Notes: generated by a model from the sequence alone, not told the origin. Numbered from the stretch's first letter, positions 27,297 to 41,101 are shown. The stretch: DNA of 64,000 nucleotides from Sapria himalayana (GCA_029783825.1 JAREIK010000771.1:80373-144372); one strand, 5' to 3'. Translations and numbers: made by a program.

Positions 27297-27763
27297 GTCA
27301 TGATCCGTCTCTACAAGTATATGGTGCATAAAAAGTCCAAAATACTAATAAGACTACAAACATAAACTACAAGTTTGAATCTTTTGCTCCCGTGTGGCTG
27401 GTCTGGACTCCATTGCTTACAGGCCCTGCTTGGTGATGCTTCGAATTTTGCCGGCTCTCCAATTAATCATGGATTACCCACTACTCTTGTTGGGTGACGG
27501 TTGGGTGGCCCTCTATGCTGCGTGATATGGCTAGTGGGACCCACTCCTAGCTACTCCTGGGTTTACTCCCCACCACTTTGCTCGGTCTCGTCAGTTGTAT
27601 GAATGTTATCATCCCGGCTTGATAGTTGGGCCCTCTACAAGCTAGTGGCACATACTTCTGGCTGCTTCCAGGAGTTGCTGGCCCCTCTAAATGCTACACC
27701 AATATAGACAAGAATATGTGCACGAGTGTACTGTGTTCCGTCGCTATGTGTGTGTGGTTCAGC

Positions 27764-29275
27764 AGTATCAGGGTTTAGGAGTTTAGTAATTTAAGTATTT
27801 AGGTATTTTGTGGTTTATAGGATTTATTTAAATAATTAAATAACGAAAAAATTATTTTTAGGATTTTTTCTAATTTTCATGTTTATAACCATTGATAGTA
27901 TTATAATTTTTAATTTTTTTTTTCAAATGTTAATACAATATTTAATTATAATAATCATTAAAATTAAATATCATGTAAATTCAATATAAATAATTTTATT
28001 GATCGATATTATAATACTGATCATAAAATAGATTAATAAACTATTATTAATAAGATAGATATAAATTAAAATATACTTGCAAAACTTAAAACGATTCAAA
28101 ATCAAATTAAAATATAATACTAAATAATAATTTTTTATTTTTAAATTTTTGATTCTTTTTATAAGCTTATAATTTTTTTTTGTTGAAGATACATTATTTA
28201 AATTATATTTGTCTCATTCATAATTTTTATTTTGCAATTAAAATTTCTATAAAAATAAACTAATAAATAATTAAAATGAATATTGAAATTATTATGAATA
28301 CAAATAAAAATGAGATTTATGATTAATTATTTAGGGTATACCAGTTCAATGGTTTAAGTATTTAGAAGTTTAAAAGTTTAGTGATTTAAGTGTTTAGGGC
28401 ATTTAGTAATTTATATGTTTTATTTAAATAATGAAATAACAAAAAATTATTTTTCAAAATATTTTATCATTTTTGAAGGTTATAACATTTATAAATATAA
28501 TAATTATTAATTTTTTTTCAAATGTGAATACAATATTTAGTTATAATAAACTAAATAATTATATATCATGTAAATTAAAAATAAACAATTTTATTAATAG
28601 ATATTAAAAAACTAAATAGAAATATAATAATGATCAAAAAATAAATTAATAAACTATTATTTATTGATAGATATTTATATATTATTTATAAATACTTAAA
28701 CCATTAAAGATAGTTTAAATGGTTAAGTATTTAAGGGTTTTGGGGTTTAGGAGTTTAATGATTTAAGCGTTTAGGCATTTAGTAGTTTATAGGTTTTATA
28801 TAAACAATAAAATTACAAAAAAAAATTATTTTTGTGATTTTATCTCATTTTCAAAGATGATAACCTTTAAAAATATAATAAATTTCAAATTATTTTCAAA
28901 TGTAAATATAATATTTAGTTATAATAATCTTAATAATTATATATCATGTAAATTCAATATAAATAATTTTATTGATAAATATTCTAATAATGATCAAAAA
29001 ATAAATTAATAATCTATTATTAATAAGATAGATATCAATTAAATATAATTACGAAACCTAAAATGATTTAGAAGAAATGCAAAATATATTACTATATAAT
29101 AATTTTTTGTTTTGAAAATTTTTTTTCTTTTAAAAAGTTTATCTTAATTTTTTGATGAAAAATAATTTATATAAATTATTCTTGACTAGCTCAATTTATT
29201 TTCTAATTAATATTTATATATAAATAAACAAATAAATAATTAAAATGAATATTTATGAAAAAAATGAAAATAATA
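27764..29275 (-). repeat. Satellite block in inverted orientation (right part)
   Basis: Minus-oriented monomers with 8-bp blocks near 27,775, 28,360 and 28,730. At 28,640-28,720 there is an unusual join where a core region runs into TATTTATAAATACTTAAACC and a second partial 8-bp block; it is mirrored at about 35,870-35,925. The block ends at about 29,275, where AAAATAATATATTA meets plus-oriented ACTAAACTCCTAAATG, a fold-back junction. Confidence 0.9.
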
Positions 29276-32200
29276 TATTACTAAACTCCTAAATGAAAAA
29301 ATCTCTAAATACATAAACCATTAAACATGTGTACATTAATAAAAAATCATAAATCTTAATTTAATTTTTATTAAGTATAATTTTAAATTTTTATTTTAAT
29401 TATTTATCAGTTTATTTTTATAGAAATATTAATTTCAAAATAAATTATTAGTGAGATAGATCTAATTTAAATAATTTATTTTTTATCAAAAATATATATA
29501 TCCTTATAAAAAGAGGCAAAATTATCAAAACAAAAATTTATTATTTAGTAATATATTTTATTTTGATTTTAGAATCATTTTAGATTTTGTAATTTTATTT
29601 TAAATTATATCATTCTTATTAATAATAGTTTATTAATTTTTTATTGATCATTATTATAATATGTATTAAAAAATTATTTATATTGAGTTTACATTAAATA
29701 TAATTATTAAGATTATTATAACTAAATATTATATTCACATTTTAAAAAATTAAAAATTATTATATTTTCAAATGTTATAACCTTCAAAAATTAATAAAAT
29801 CAAAAAATTAATATAAATCACTAAAGGCCTAAACACTTAAATCACTAAATCACAAAACACCTAAATACTTAAACCATTAAACTATTATATCCTGAATAAT
29901 AAATAATAAATCTCTATTTCTTTGTATTCATTATAGTTTTAAATATTCATTTTAATTATTTATTAGTTTATTTTTATAGAAATTAAATTAAAAATAAATT
30001 ATGAAGAAGACAAATATAATTTAAATAATATATTTATAATAAAAAAATATAAACTTATAAAAAGAAGCAAAACATCAAAAAAAATATTATTTAGTAATAT
30101 ATTTTATTTTGATTTTTAATAAATTTACGTTTTGCAAATATATTTTAAATAAAATCTTTCTTTTTAATAATAGTTTATTAATTTATTTTTTGATCATTAA
30201 TATAATATCTATCAATATAATTGTTTATATTGAATTTACAAGATATATAATTATTAATATTATCAATACTAAATATTGTATTCACATATTAAAAAAATTT
30301 AAAAAGTGTTATATTTTCAAAGTTTATAACATTCAAAATTGAGAAAAAATAACAAAAATAAATTTTTTGTTAAATCATTCTTAAAATAAAACTTATAAAC
30401 CATTTAATGCCTAAATACATAAATATCTAAACTGCTAAACTCCGAAGCCCCTAAATACTTGAACCTTTAAACTCGTAAACCTTAAATATAATTTAAATAA
30501 TTTATAGAAATATTAATTACAAAATAAATTATGTGTGATACAAATATAATTTAAATAATATATCTTTCATCAAAAAACAATATAAGCTTATAAAATGATG
30601 CAAAAACTAAAAAAAATTATTATTTAGTAATAAATTTTACTTTGATTTTGAATCATTTTAGGTTTTTTAATTATATTTTAATTTATATCTATCGATTTAA
30701 TAATAGTTTATTAATTTATTTTTTGATAATTGATATAATATCTATCAATAAAATTGTTTAGATTTAGTTTATATTATATATAGTTATAATATCTATTATT
30801 ACTAAATATTGAATTCACATTTTTAAAAAATTTTAAAATTATTATATTTTCAAATGTTATAACATTTGAAAATTTGAAAAAATATTAAAAATAAATTTTT
30901 TATTATTTCATTGTTTGATAAAACCTATAAACCATTAAATGCCTAAATACTTAAATCAATAACTTCTAAATCTAAAAAACCCTAAATAGATAAATTTTAT
31001 AAACATGTATATACTAAATAATAAAGAATAAATCTCAATATTATTTTTTTAATTATAATTTTAAATATTCATTTTAATTATTTATTTGTTTATTTTTATA
31101 TAAATATTAATTACAAAATAAAATATAAGTTATACAAATATAATTTATATAAATTATTTTTCAACATAAAAATATAGATAATCTTATTAAAAGAAAAAAA
31201 ATTTAAAAACAAAAAAATATTATATAGTTATATATTTTGCTTTGTTTCTGAATCATTTTAGGTTTTGTAATTATATTTTAATTGATATCTAACTTATTAA
31301 TAATAGATTATTAATTTACCTTTTGATCATTATTAGAATATTTATCAATAAAATGTTTATATTGAATTTATATGATATATAAATTCAATAATTATTATAA
31401 CTAAATATTGCATTCACTTTTGAAAAAAGTTTTAAAATTTTTATAATTTCAAAGTTTATAACCTTTGAACATGTGAAAAAAAAAATATTTTTTTGTTATT
31501 ACATTATTTAAATAAACCTATAAATCACTAAATGCCTAAACACTTAAATCACTAAACTACAAAATTATGATACCCCTATATAGATAATCCTTTAAACCTG
31601 TACACCCTAAATAATAATTAATAAATCTCATTTTTATTTGTTTTCATTATAATTATAAAAATTCATTTTTATTGTTATGTTTTTATTTATATATATATAT
31701 ATTAATTATAAAATAAATTATGAGTTAAAATATAATTTATAAAAATTATTTTTCATCAAAAAATAGATAAGCTTATAAAAAGAATAAAAATTTAAAAACA
31801 AATAATTATTATTAAGTAATATATTTTGCTTTGTTTTCGAATCATTTTAGGTTTTGTTATTATTTTTAAGTAATATCAATCTTATTCATAATAGATTTTT
31901 AGTTTAATTTTTGATTATTATTAGAATATCTATGAATAAAATTGTTTATATTGAATTTATATGATACATAATTATTATGATTATTATAAATAAATATTTA
32001 ATTCACTTTTGAAAAAAATTTAAAAATTATTATATTTTCAAAGGTTTTAATCTTAAAAAATGAGAAAGAATACAAAAAATAAATTTTTGTTATTTCTTTT
32101 TTAAATAAAACCTATAGACCATTAAATATTTACTTACTTAAATCAGTAGCTCATAAACCCCGAAACACCTAAATACTTAAACCTTATAACAGCTGTATAC

Positions 32201-32803
32201 TACTTAATAAAAAATAAATCTCATTTTTATTTCTATTTATAATAATTTTAAATATTCATTTTAATTATTTATATTTCAATTTTAAGAAAAATTAATTACA
32301 AAATAAATTTCGAGTGAGATGGATATTATTTATATAATTTATTTCTAATCATAAAAAAAATAAGCTTATAAAAAGATGGAAAATTTTAAAAATTAAATAT
32401 TATTATTTAGTAATATATTTTTATTTGATTTGAATCATTTTGTGTTATGTAAATATATTTTAATTAATATTTATATTATTAATAATAGTTTATTAATTTA
32501 ATTTTTGATCATTATTATAATATTATCATTAAAATTATTTATATTGAATTTATATGATATATAATTAATAAGATTAATATAATTATACATGGTATTCACA
32601 TTTCAAAAGATTTTAAAAATTATTCTATTTTTAATGGTTATAACCTTTGAAAATCTAAAAAAAAGTAAAAAAAAAATTTTATTTTTATTATATAAATAAA
32701 ACCTATATACCACTAAATGCCGAAAAACATAAATTGCTAAACTCCTAAACAACAAAAACCCTAAATAATCGATCCATTAAACCGGTATACCATATATAAT
32801 TAT
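29276..32803 (+). repeat. Satellite block holding a 7-monomer HOR, copy 1
   Basis: Plus-oriented monomers in the order B 29,280, E 29,815, A 30,400, F 30,920, G 31,525, I 32,110, B' 32,710. The identical order recurs at 46,050-49,620 at a nearly constant offset of about 16.78 kb. It is interrupted by foreign DNA at 32,804, just after the B' signature. No gene is visible. Confidence 0.9.
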
Positions 32804-33380
32804 TGGGCAATTGTGCTTCCACGGTAGTCAGATTGAGATACAGAAACACAGAAACAAAAGAAAACAAGCAATATATATATATCCCAATTCAGCAACAATC
32901 CATGATAGAATCAATAAATGAGAAATAAACACCAAAAATAACGTGGTTTGCTAGTCGCTCAGTACGACTAACTAAATCCAAAATAAAATAACGTGCTTTA
33001 ATATGCGTTACATATTAAAGCAACAAAAATGTCTTATAGTATGTAGCACATAGAATAGTCGCGATAAATCGCACAGAGAGAAGAGAGAGAGACGATGAAC
33101 AGTTCCACGGGTCCAAAAACAGCCACAGAAAATAAAATTACTAAACATTTTATATTAAAATTTCTCTCAGGTTTATTTAACCGGAGCGGGTCGGATCATG
33201 AGACGGGTCAGGCTCTGCTCCAATTTCGGCCATCTGTCTGGTCAGCGAAACCTCCGTTATTATGTTACTAGCTGCATCCCCCGTCCTCTTAATATTTCCT
33301 TTCGTGCATTTACATGAAAATATTAAAAAAGAAAATATTTGGTTATACAAACAGATTATCAAAAAATAAATTAAATAACA
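32804..33380. mobile_element. 577-bp unclassified insertion, possibly a copia LTR fragment
   Basis: Non-satellite DNA splitting a B' monomer. It starts TGGGCAATTG and ends AAATAACA, so it has TG...CA borders, but I find no matching target duplication. It contains AACGTGGTTTGC followed by a TAGTCG/CGACTA dyad (32,952-32,970). From family knowledge this resembles the phrase near ACGTGG found in many plant copia LTRs. It also holds a perfect 12-bp stem-loop (32,994-33,022) and a GA-rich run near 33,076. No coding region is convincing; the longest opening (33,177-33,404, minus) has no recognisable motif. A degraded solo LTR and a non-autonomous DNA element both remain possible. Confidence 0.45.
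32994..33022. repeat. Perfect 12-bp stem-loop
   Basis: TGCTTTAATATG, loop CGTTA, then CATATTAAAGCA, inside the 577-bp insertion. A perfect stem in otherwise degraded DNA suggests it belongs to the element's own structure. Confidence 0.85.
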
Positions 33381-36300
33381 GTAATAATAAATTTTAAATC
33401 TCATTTTAATTTTGTATTCATTATAATTTTAAAATATTTATTTTAAATATTTCTTAGTTTATTTTTTATATAAATATTAATTATAAAATAAATAATTAGT
33501 CAGACAAATATAATATTAATAATTTACTCTTAATAAAAAAAATATAATCTTATAAAAAGAAGTAATAATTTAAAAACAAAAGATTATTATTTACTAATAA
33601 ATTTTACTTTGATTTTGAATCATTTTAGGTTTTGTAATTATATTTTAATTTATATCTATCATATTAATAATAGTTTATTAATTTATTTTTTGATAATTGA
33701 TATCATATTTATCAATAAAATTATTTATAATTAGTTTATATTATATATAATTATAATGATTAATATTACTAAATATTTTATTAACATTTTAAAATAAATT
33801 AATTTTATTATATTTTCAAATGTTATAACCTTTGAAAATATGAAAAAATAACAAATATAATTTTTTTGTTATTTCATTGTTTAAATAAATCCTATAAACC
33901 ACTAAATGCCTGAATACTTAAATCAATAACTCTGAAATCTCGAAAACCCTAAATAGATAATCATTTTAAACTAGTGTACCCTAAATAATAAATAATAAAT
34001 CTCAATATTATTTTATTCATTATAATTTAAAATATTTATTTTAATTATTTATTCATTTATTTTTATATAATTATTAATTACAGAATAAATTGAGTTAGAC
34101 AAATATAATTTATATAATTATTTTTCATTAAAAAAATATAGATAAACTTTTTAAAGAAAAAAATTCAAAACAAAAAATTATTATATAGTAATATAATTTG
34201 CTTTGTTCTGAATCATTTTAGGTTATGTAATTATATTTAAATTGATATCTATCTTATTAATAATAGATTATTAATTTATTCTTTGATCATTATTAGAATA
34301 TTTATCAATAAAAATATTTATATTGAATTTATATGATATATAAATATAATGATTATTATAACTAAATAAAGTATTCACTTTTGAAAAAAATTTAAAAATT
34401 ATTATATTTTCAAAGGTTATAAACTTTGAAAATATCAAAAAATAAAAAAAATAAATTTTTTGATATTTTTTAATTAACACCTATAAACCACTAAATGCAT
34501 ACAAAGTTAAATCAGTATAACTTCTAAACCCCATAATGCCAAAATACATAAACCATTAAATTGCTATATACTATTTAATAATTAATAAATCTAATTTTAA
34601 TTCTATTTATTATAATTTAAATATTCATTTTAATTATTTATTAGTTTATTTTTATAGAAATATTTATACAAAATAAATTATGAGTGCGAAAAATATAATT
34701 TAAAACTATATATACGCTTATAAAAAAAGTAAAAATTTAAAAATTAAAAATTATTATCCAATAATATATTTTACTTTAATTTTGAATCAATTTTGGGTTT
34801 TGTAAATACTTTTTATTTAATATCTATCTTTTTATTAATAGTTTATTACATTTAATTTTGATCATTATTATATTATCTATAAATAAAATGTTTATATTGA
34901 ATTTATATGATATATAATTATTAATATTATAATAACTAAATATTGTATTCACATTTCAAAAAATTGTATATATTATTATATTTTCCAAGGTTATAACCTA
35001 TGAAAATGATAATAAATTATAGAAATTTTTTTGTTATTTTATTTTTTAAATAAAACCTATAAACCACTACAAGCATAAAAACATAAATTGCTAAAATTCT
35101 AAACGACAAAACCTCTAAATACGTTTTCCATTAACTGGTATAGATTAATAATAAATCATAAATCTCATTTTAATTTTTATCAGTATAATTTTAAATTTTA
35201 ATTTTAATTTTTATCAATTTTTTTATATAAATATTAATTACAAAATAAATTATTAGCGAACAGATCTAATTTAAAATAAAACATTATCCCTTAATAATAA
35301 TAATAAATCTCATTTTTTTTCATTATAATTATAAATATCCATTTTAATTATTTATTTGTTTATTTATATATAAATATTTAATTAGAAAATAAATTGAGCT
35401 AGGCAAAAATAATTTATATAAATTATTTTTTATCAAAAATAATAAATAAACTTTTTAAAATAAAAAAAATTTTCAAAACAAAAAATTATTATATAGAAAT
35501 ATATTTTTGCATTTGCTTCTGAATCATTTTAGGTATTGTAATTATATTTTAATTGATATGTATCTTATTAATAATAGATTATTAATTTATTTTTTGATCA
35601 TTATTAGAATATTTATCAATAAATTGTTTATATTGAATTTACCTGATATATAATTATTAAGATTATTATAACCAAATATTTTATTTACATTTGAAAATAA
35701 TTTAAAAATTATGATATTTTTAAAGGTTATCATCTTTGAAAATGAGAAAAATCACAAAAATAAATTTTTTGTTATTTAATTGTTTATATAAAACCTATAA
35801 ACTACTAAATGCCTAAACGCTTAAATCTTTAAACTCCTAAACCCCAAACCCCAAACCCCTTTAAATACTAAAACATTTAAACCATCTTTAAAGTTTTAAG
35901 TATTTATAAATAATATATAAATATCTATCAATAATAATAGTTTATTAATTTATTTTTTGATCATTGTTATATATATATATATATATTTATATTAAGTTTA
36001 TTAATATCTATCACTCAAATTGTTTATTTTTAATTTACATGATATATAATTATTATCTTAATTATAACTAAATATTGTATTCACATTTAAAAAAAATTTA
36101 AAAATTATTATATTTATGAAGGTTATAACCTTCAAATGATAAAAAAATTTGAAAAATAATTTTTTTGTTATTTCATTATTTAAATAAAACATACAAACAA
36201 CTAAATGCCTAAACACTTAAATCACTAAACTTCTAAACTCCTAAATACTTAAACCATTAAACCGGTAAACCCTAAATAATTAATCATAAATCTAATTTTT

Positions 36301-36828
36301 ATTTGTAATAATTATAATTTCAATATTCATTTAATTATTTATTAGTTTATTTTTATAGAAATATTAATTGCAAAATAAATTATGAATGAAACAAAAATAA
36401 TTTAAATAATTTATCTTCATCAAAAAAATTATTAGCTTATAAAAAGAATCAAAAATATAAAAATAAAAATTATTATTTAGTAATATATTTTACTTTGATT
36501 TTGAATCGTTTTATGTTTTGCAAATATATTTTAATTAATATCTATCTTATTAATAATAATTTATTAATCTATTTTATGATCAGTATAATAATATAGATCA
36601 ATAAAATTATTTATATTGAATTTACATGATATTTAATTTTATGATTATTATAATTAAATATTGTATTAACATTTGAAAAAAAATTAAAAATTATAATATT
36701 TTCAATGGTTATAATCTTGAAAATGAGAAAAAATCATAAATTTTTTTTTGTTATTTAATTATTTAAATAAAACCTATAAACCAAAAAATACCTAAATACT
36801 TAATTACTAAACACCTAAACCCTGATAC
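33381..36828 (+). repeat. Satellite block, spacer and inner right arm
   Basis: Resumes the B' monomer after the insertion. It continues F 33,890, D 34,480, B 35,060, C 35,270, then two E/H0-like blocks near 35,800 and 36,200 and one near 36,790 that runs into the 2.5-kb insert at AAACCCTGATAC. From about 35,305 it mirrors 27,764-29,275. It includes a (TA)n run near 35,968-35,987. No gene is visible. Confidence 0.92.
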
Positions 36829-38070
36829 TACTGCAACACACACATATAGCCACGGACAACAATACACACGTGCACATATTCTTGTCCATTTTGGTGTAGC
36901 ATTTAGAGGGGCCAGCAAGTCCTAGAAGCAGCCAGATGTATGGGCCACCAGCTTGTAGAGGGGCCTAGTAGCAAGCTTGGATTATAACATTCAAACAACT
37001 ACGAGACCGAGCAAAGTGTTCGGGAGTAAACCCATAAGTAGCTAGGAGTTGGTCCCACTAGCCGTATCAGACAGCATAGAGGGCCACCCAACCGTCGCCC
37101 AACATGAGTAGCAGGTAATCCATGATTAATTGGAGAGCCGGCAAAATCCGAAGCATCACCAAGCAGGGCAGTAAGCAATGGAGTCCAGACCAGCCACACG
37201 GGAGTAAAAGATTCAAACTTGTAGTTTATGTTTGTAGTCTTATTAGTATTTTGGACTTTTTATGCACCATATACTTGTAGAGACGGATCATGACACATAC
37301 ACACACACAATCTTGTATGTTCTCTATTAGCATGCAATGAGGTCAACTGGAACCATGAGTATCTCTAAGTTGGGGTGACTAATGCATTTTGTAAATACAC
37401 ATTGGGCGATGCTACACTCCTGGGAGCAGAGAAAACCCATTTTATAGCATTTTGTAATTTTAATTGTATTCTAACTTGGTTGTACGCGTAGATAATTAGA
37501 CTATGAGATGGACCTCATCACACATGCAAACTGATGCATTCATATTTCTTGATATTTTGTCGGTGCAACATACAGCCACTTCTTGGAGCTCGAGAAGGAA
37601 GCATTCTAACCCAATAGATACACTTTTGAGGATCATTGGAGCAAAAGAATGTGGAATTCAGAGGTTAGAATGAATTGACAAATTTCCGTAGATATGGACT
37701 TGGGATTTATGGGTATTCATTTTTACATGTATTCCATTGCATAGCAATGACATAGGCAAACGCTTGAGCTGCATGTCACCACACATGCACAATCTATATT
37801 TTCATAGTTTTAAATGGTGTCTCATTCTAGATTTCTCCAAAAGGCTTGGACAAATCCAAATGGAAAGAACACAGTGCGCATAATGACTCAATGCCAACTC
37901 TGTAGTCCGGTAATGGTAGGTGATTTTAGTTGTATTCATATGCTTAGAATTATTAGGCATTATGTTTTTTTATGTATTTATGCATAGAATCATTAAGGTG
38001 CATAGGATTGGTGGGGTGGCCTAAATTAGTCAGCTTTTTAGTCTCTTATAAGTTGTGTGCCTAAATGATA

Positions 38071-38107
38071 AATAAAGTGTGTATTTTCCAAAAAAAAAAC
38101 AAAAAAA
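38071..38107 (+). other. AATAAA signal and poly(A)-like tail inside the insert
   Basis: AATAAA at 38,071-38,076, then 13 bases later a run of ten A, one C and seven A (38,090-38,107). This is the layout of a polyadenylated transcript end copied into DNA. It would make 36,829-38,107 a retroposed or retroelement-derived unit on the plus strand. The mirror copy keeps both features. Confidence 0.6.
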
Positions 38108-38190
38108 CCATAAACCCTAAACATTAAATCCTAAACCTTAATCCATAAACTATAACTCTAACCCATAAACCCTAAATCCTAATCTCATGA
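38108..38190 (+). repeat. Degenerate telomere-like tract (CCCTAAA variants)
   Basis: CCATAAACCCTAAACATTAA and similar phrases with CCCTAAA intact at least twice, starting immediately after the poly(A)-like run. Mirror of 26,395-26,475. Confidence 0.75.
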
Positions 38191-41101
38191 TTTGCACTTT
38201 TATAATCAAATGACTAAGTGTTAAATTTAAATTGAATTCACAACATTTAGGAATGTCACAGATTTATCTTTTGTATATGTATTACAAAGTCATGACTTAA
38301 GGGGTGAGTTATGGATTCAGTCTTTTTATTGCTTTAGATTATTGTAGCATTAGAATGGTCATGATTTTATATTCTCTCTCTAGACACAAAATCATATCGA
38401 TGAGAATATGCCATAACTTGTGTCTCTCTGTTGAACATATTGTTATGGCACTAAGAATGATCATGAATACATATTTAATCACTATTAATATTGGGTCACA
38501 GTATTGGATATGACCATAGCTTGTGCATTTTATATTTATAATGCAAAGTCATTTACACTAGGAATGATTGTAACTTTGGGCATTCCTTGTGAGCAAAAGT
38601 CATGACCCTAGAAATAGTTAAAGCTCGAGTACTACTCTTTATAACTATTTATAGCTAAAATTTTTTGGATTGGAAATATCACCATGGCTTTTTCATTTGA
38701 TTTGTAACCTCAAGTGTCAATATGTAAGAACTAATATTTTGAGCAATGATTAAACCTTTATACATTTGAATATGATTCATTTACACCTTTTAGGGTATTG
38801 TGAGCTTGCATACATAACTCATTTAATAAAAAATAAATAAATGATACTTTTCATATCCATGAGGATATAAAAAAAGGGCTTAGACATGCTAGTAAAATAA
38901 ATTTTTTGTTTCTTGATTGAAAGAGAGCCCATACTTCTTGCCCTACTCAAACTGCCCTGGGGCTACTTTGTTCTAATAGGCTACAACGTGGTTATTTTTT
39001 TAGAGGTGAACTATGTTTAAAAAAAGTGCTTTGAGTGTGTACATGAGAGATATTTTAGAAGTAATTACAATAATCAATATAAATAGCATCCTCAACAACT
39101 AGCTATTTCAACACATAGGGGTACAACATTGGTTTAGTCTGTTAGCGTACATGAGTCAAATTACCTTTAATAGCCCACTGATTCAACATCAAATATGTTG
39201 AGACATAATAGAGATAAAGTAAAGCTCCTATTATTTTGTTAGAGCTTTAGCAATCATTCTAGAGTTGAGAGAGGAACAAAATAAATTATTTTAATTATTC
39301 AAAATAATTTTAAATTTTATTTTAATTATTTATCAGTTTATTTTTATAGAAATATTAATTACAAAATAAATTATTGGTGAGACAGATCTAAATTAAATTA
39401 AACTAGTAATCCTAAATAATAAAGAATAAATCTCTTTTTTTCATTTTAATTTAAATATTAAAATTTAATTATTATTGTTTATTTTATATAAATATTAATT
39501 ATAAATAAATTGAGTTACACAAATATAATTTATATAAATTATTTTTTATAAAAATATATAGATAACTTTTTAAAAGAAAAAAAATTTCAAAACAAAAATA
39601 TATTATATAGTAATATATTTGCTTTGCTTCTGAATCATTTTAGGTTTTGTAATTATATTATAATTGATATCTATTTTATTAATAATAGATTATTAATTTA
39701 TTTTATTGATCATTATTAGAATATTTATCAATAAAATAGCTTTATAATTGAATTTATATGATATATAAATATAATGATTATTATAACTAAATATTGAATT
39801 CACTTTCGAAAAAAATTTTAAATTTATTATATTTTCAAATGTTATAACCTTAAAAAATGAAAAAAAATAATAAAAATAAATTTTTTGTTATTTCATTTTT
39901 AAAATAAAACTTATAGATCATTAAATACTTACTTATTTAAATAAGTAAGCTCATAAATTCTGAAACCCCTAAATACATAAACCTTTTAACAGCTATATAT
40001 ACTTAATAAATAATAAATCTAATTTTTATTTTTATTTATTATAATTTTAAATATTCATTTTAATTATTTATAGTTTAATTTTTTAGAAAAATTAATTGCA
40101 AAATAAATTTCGAGTGAGACAAATATTATTTAAATAATTTTTTTTAATAAAAAATATAATCTTATAAAAAGAAGAAATATTTAAAAATTAAATATTATTA
40201 TTTAGTAATATATTTTGATTGATTTTGAGTCATTTTGTGTTATGTAAAAATTTTTAATTAATATTTATATTATTAATAATAGTTTATTAATTTTATTTTT
40301 TATAATTATTATAATATCTATCATTAAAATTATTTATATTAAATTTATATGATATATAATTAGTAAGATTAATATAATTATACATGGTATTCACATTTCA
40401 AAAAATTTTAAAAATTATTTTATTTTCAAAGGTTATAACCTTTGAAATTAAAAAAAAATCCAAAATAGAATTTTAAATTTTTATTATATAAATAAAACCT
40501 TTAAATCACTAAATGCCTAAAAACATAAATTGTATAAACTCCTAAATGAAAAAACTCCTAAATAATCAAACCATTAAACTGGTATACCATATATAATAAA
40601 TCATAAATCTCATTTTAATTTGTATTCATTATAATTTTAAATATTCATTTTAATTATTTATTAGTTTATTTTTTATAGAAATATCAATCACAAAATAAAT
40701 AATGAGTGAGACAAATATAATTTTAATAATTTATTTTTTATCAAAAAAAAAGCTTATATAAAGAAGTAAAATTTTAAAAACAAAAAATTATTATTTAGTA
40801 AAATATTTTACATTGATTTTGAATCATTATATATTGGTTTAGCATTTATATTTTAATTGCTATCAATCTTATTAAGAATAGTTTATTAATTTATTATTTG
40901 ATCAATTTAATAATATCTAACAATATAATTACTTATATTGAATTTAAATGTCTTATAATTATTAAGATTATTATAACTAAATATTATAATTACATTTGAA
41001 TAAAATTTAAAAATTATTATATTTTCAAAGGTTATAACCTTCAAAAATGATAAAAAATCACAAAAATAATTTTTTATTATTTATTATTTAAATAAAACTT
41101 A

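Larger units (their letters stand above)
25283..27763 (-). other. Low-copy 2.5-kb insert, left copy
   Basis: Non-satellite DNA with normal base composition, reverse complement of 36,829-39,297, about 95 percent identical by eye over 27,390-27,560. I recognise no protein: every frame is interrupted. Read on the minus strand it has two parts. The first (27,763-26,476) is GC-richer and ends in a poly(A)-like run, seen here as T-rich 26,476-26,496, with an AATAAA signal at 26,515-26,510. The second (26,475-25,283) starts with degenerate CCCTAAA-like repeats and then holds loosely repeated phrases such as TCATTCCTAGTGCAATGAC. Ends have no terminal repeats or target duplication that I can see, so its class is unknown. 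Confidence 0.8.
22030..29275 (-). repeat. Left arm of a ~7.2-kb inverted duplication
   Basis: Reverse-complement counterpart of 35,305-42,500. Markers shared in mirrored order (left with right): aberrant monomer 22,190 with 42,340; H1 22,790 with 41,740; H0 23,410 with 41,140; B' 24,010 with 40,540; I 24,620 with 39,930; C 25,190 with 39,390; the 2.5-kb insert; and an odd join TATTTATAAATACTTAAA at 28,690 with its complement at 35,915. Mirror similarity extends into satellite on both sides of the insert, so the whole block was duplicated rather than two elements inserting independently. Confidence 0.88.
36829..39297 (+). other. Low-copy 2.5-kb insert, right copy
   Basis: Mirror copy of 25,283-27,763. 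Satellite on the left stops at CCTGATAC in an 8-bp block and resumes on the right at TATTCAAAATAATTTTAAAT, a point roughly 90 bp further on in a standard monomer, so the insertion came with a small loss of satellite. The two inserts share both satellite junctions. No intact coding region: the 66- and 69-codon openings at 36,999-37,199 and 38,304-38,513 have no motifs, and the left copy's counterparts give no support for selection on them. Confidence 0.8.

Noticed and set aside
33177..33404. 75-codon opening on - in the 577-bp insertion
   Set aside because: Crosses from the insertion into satellite and shows no recognisable domain.
36999..37199. 66-codon opening on -, and 69 codons at 38,304-38,513 on +
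   Set aside because: Both lie in the 2.5-kb insert; no motif, and I saw no sign of coding constraint between the two insert copies.
25283..39297. Reading the two 2.5-kb inserts as terminal repeats of one large (14-kb) transposon
   Set aside because: Mirror similarity continues outside the inserts into satellite on both sides, and there is no target duplication or coding region between them. An inverted duplication explains it.
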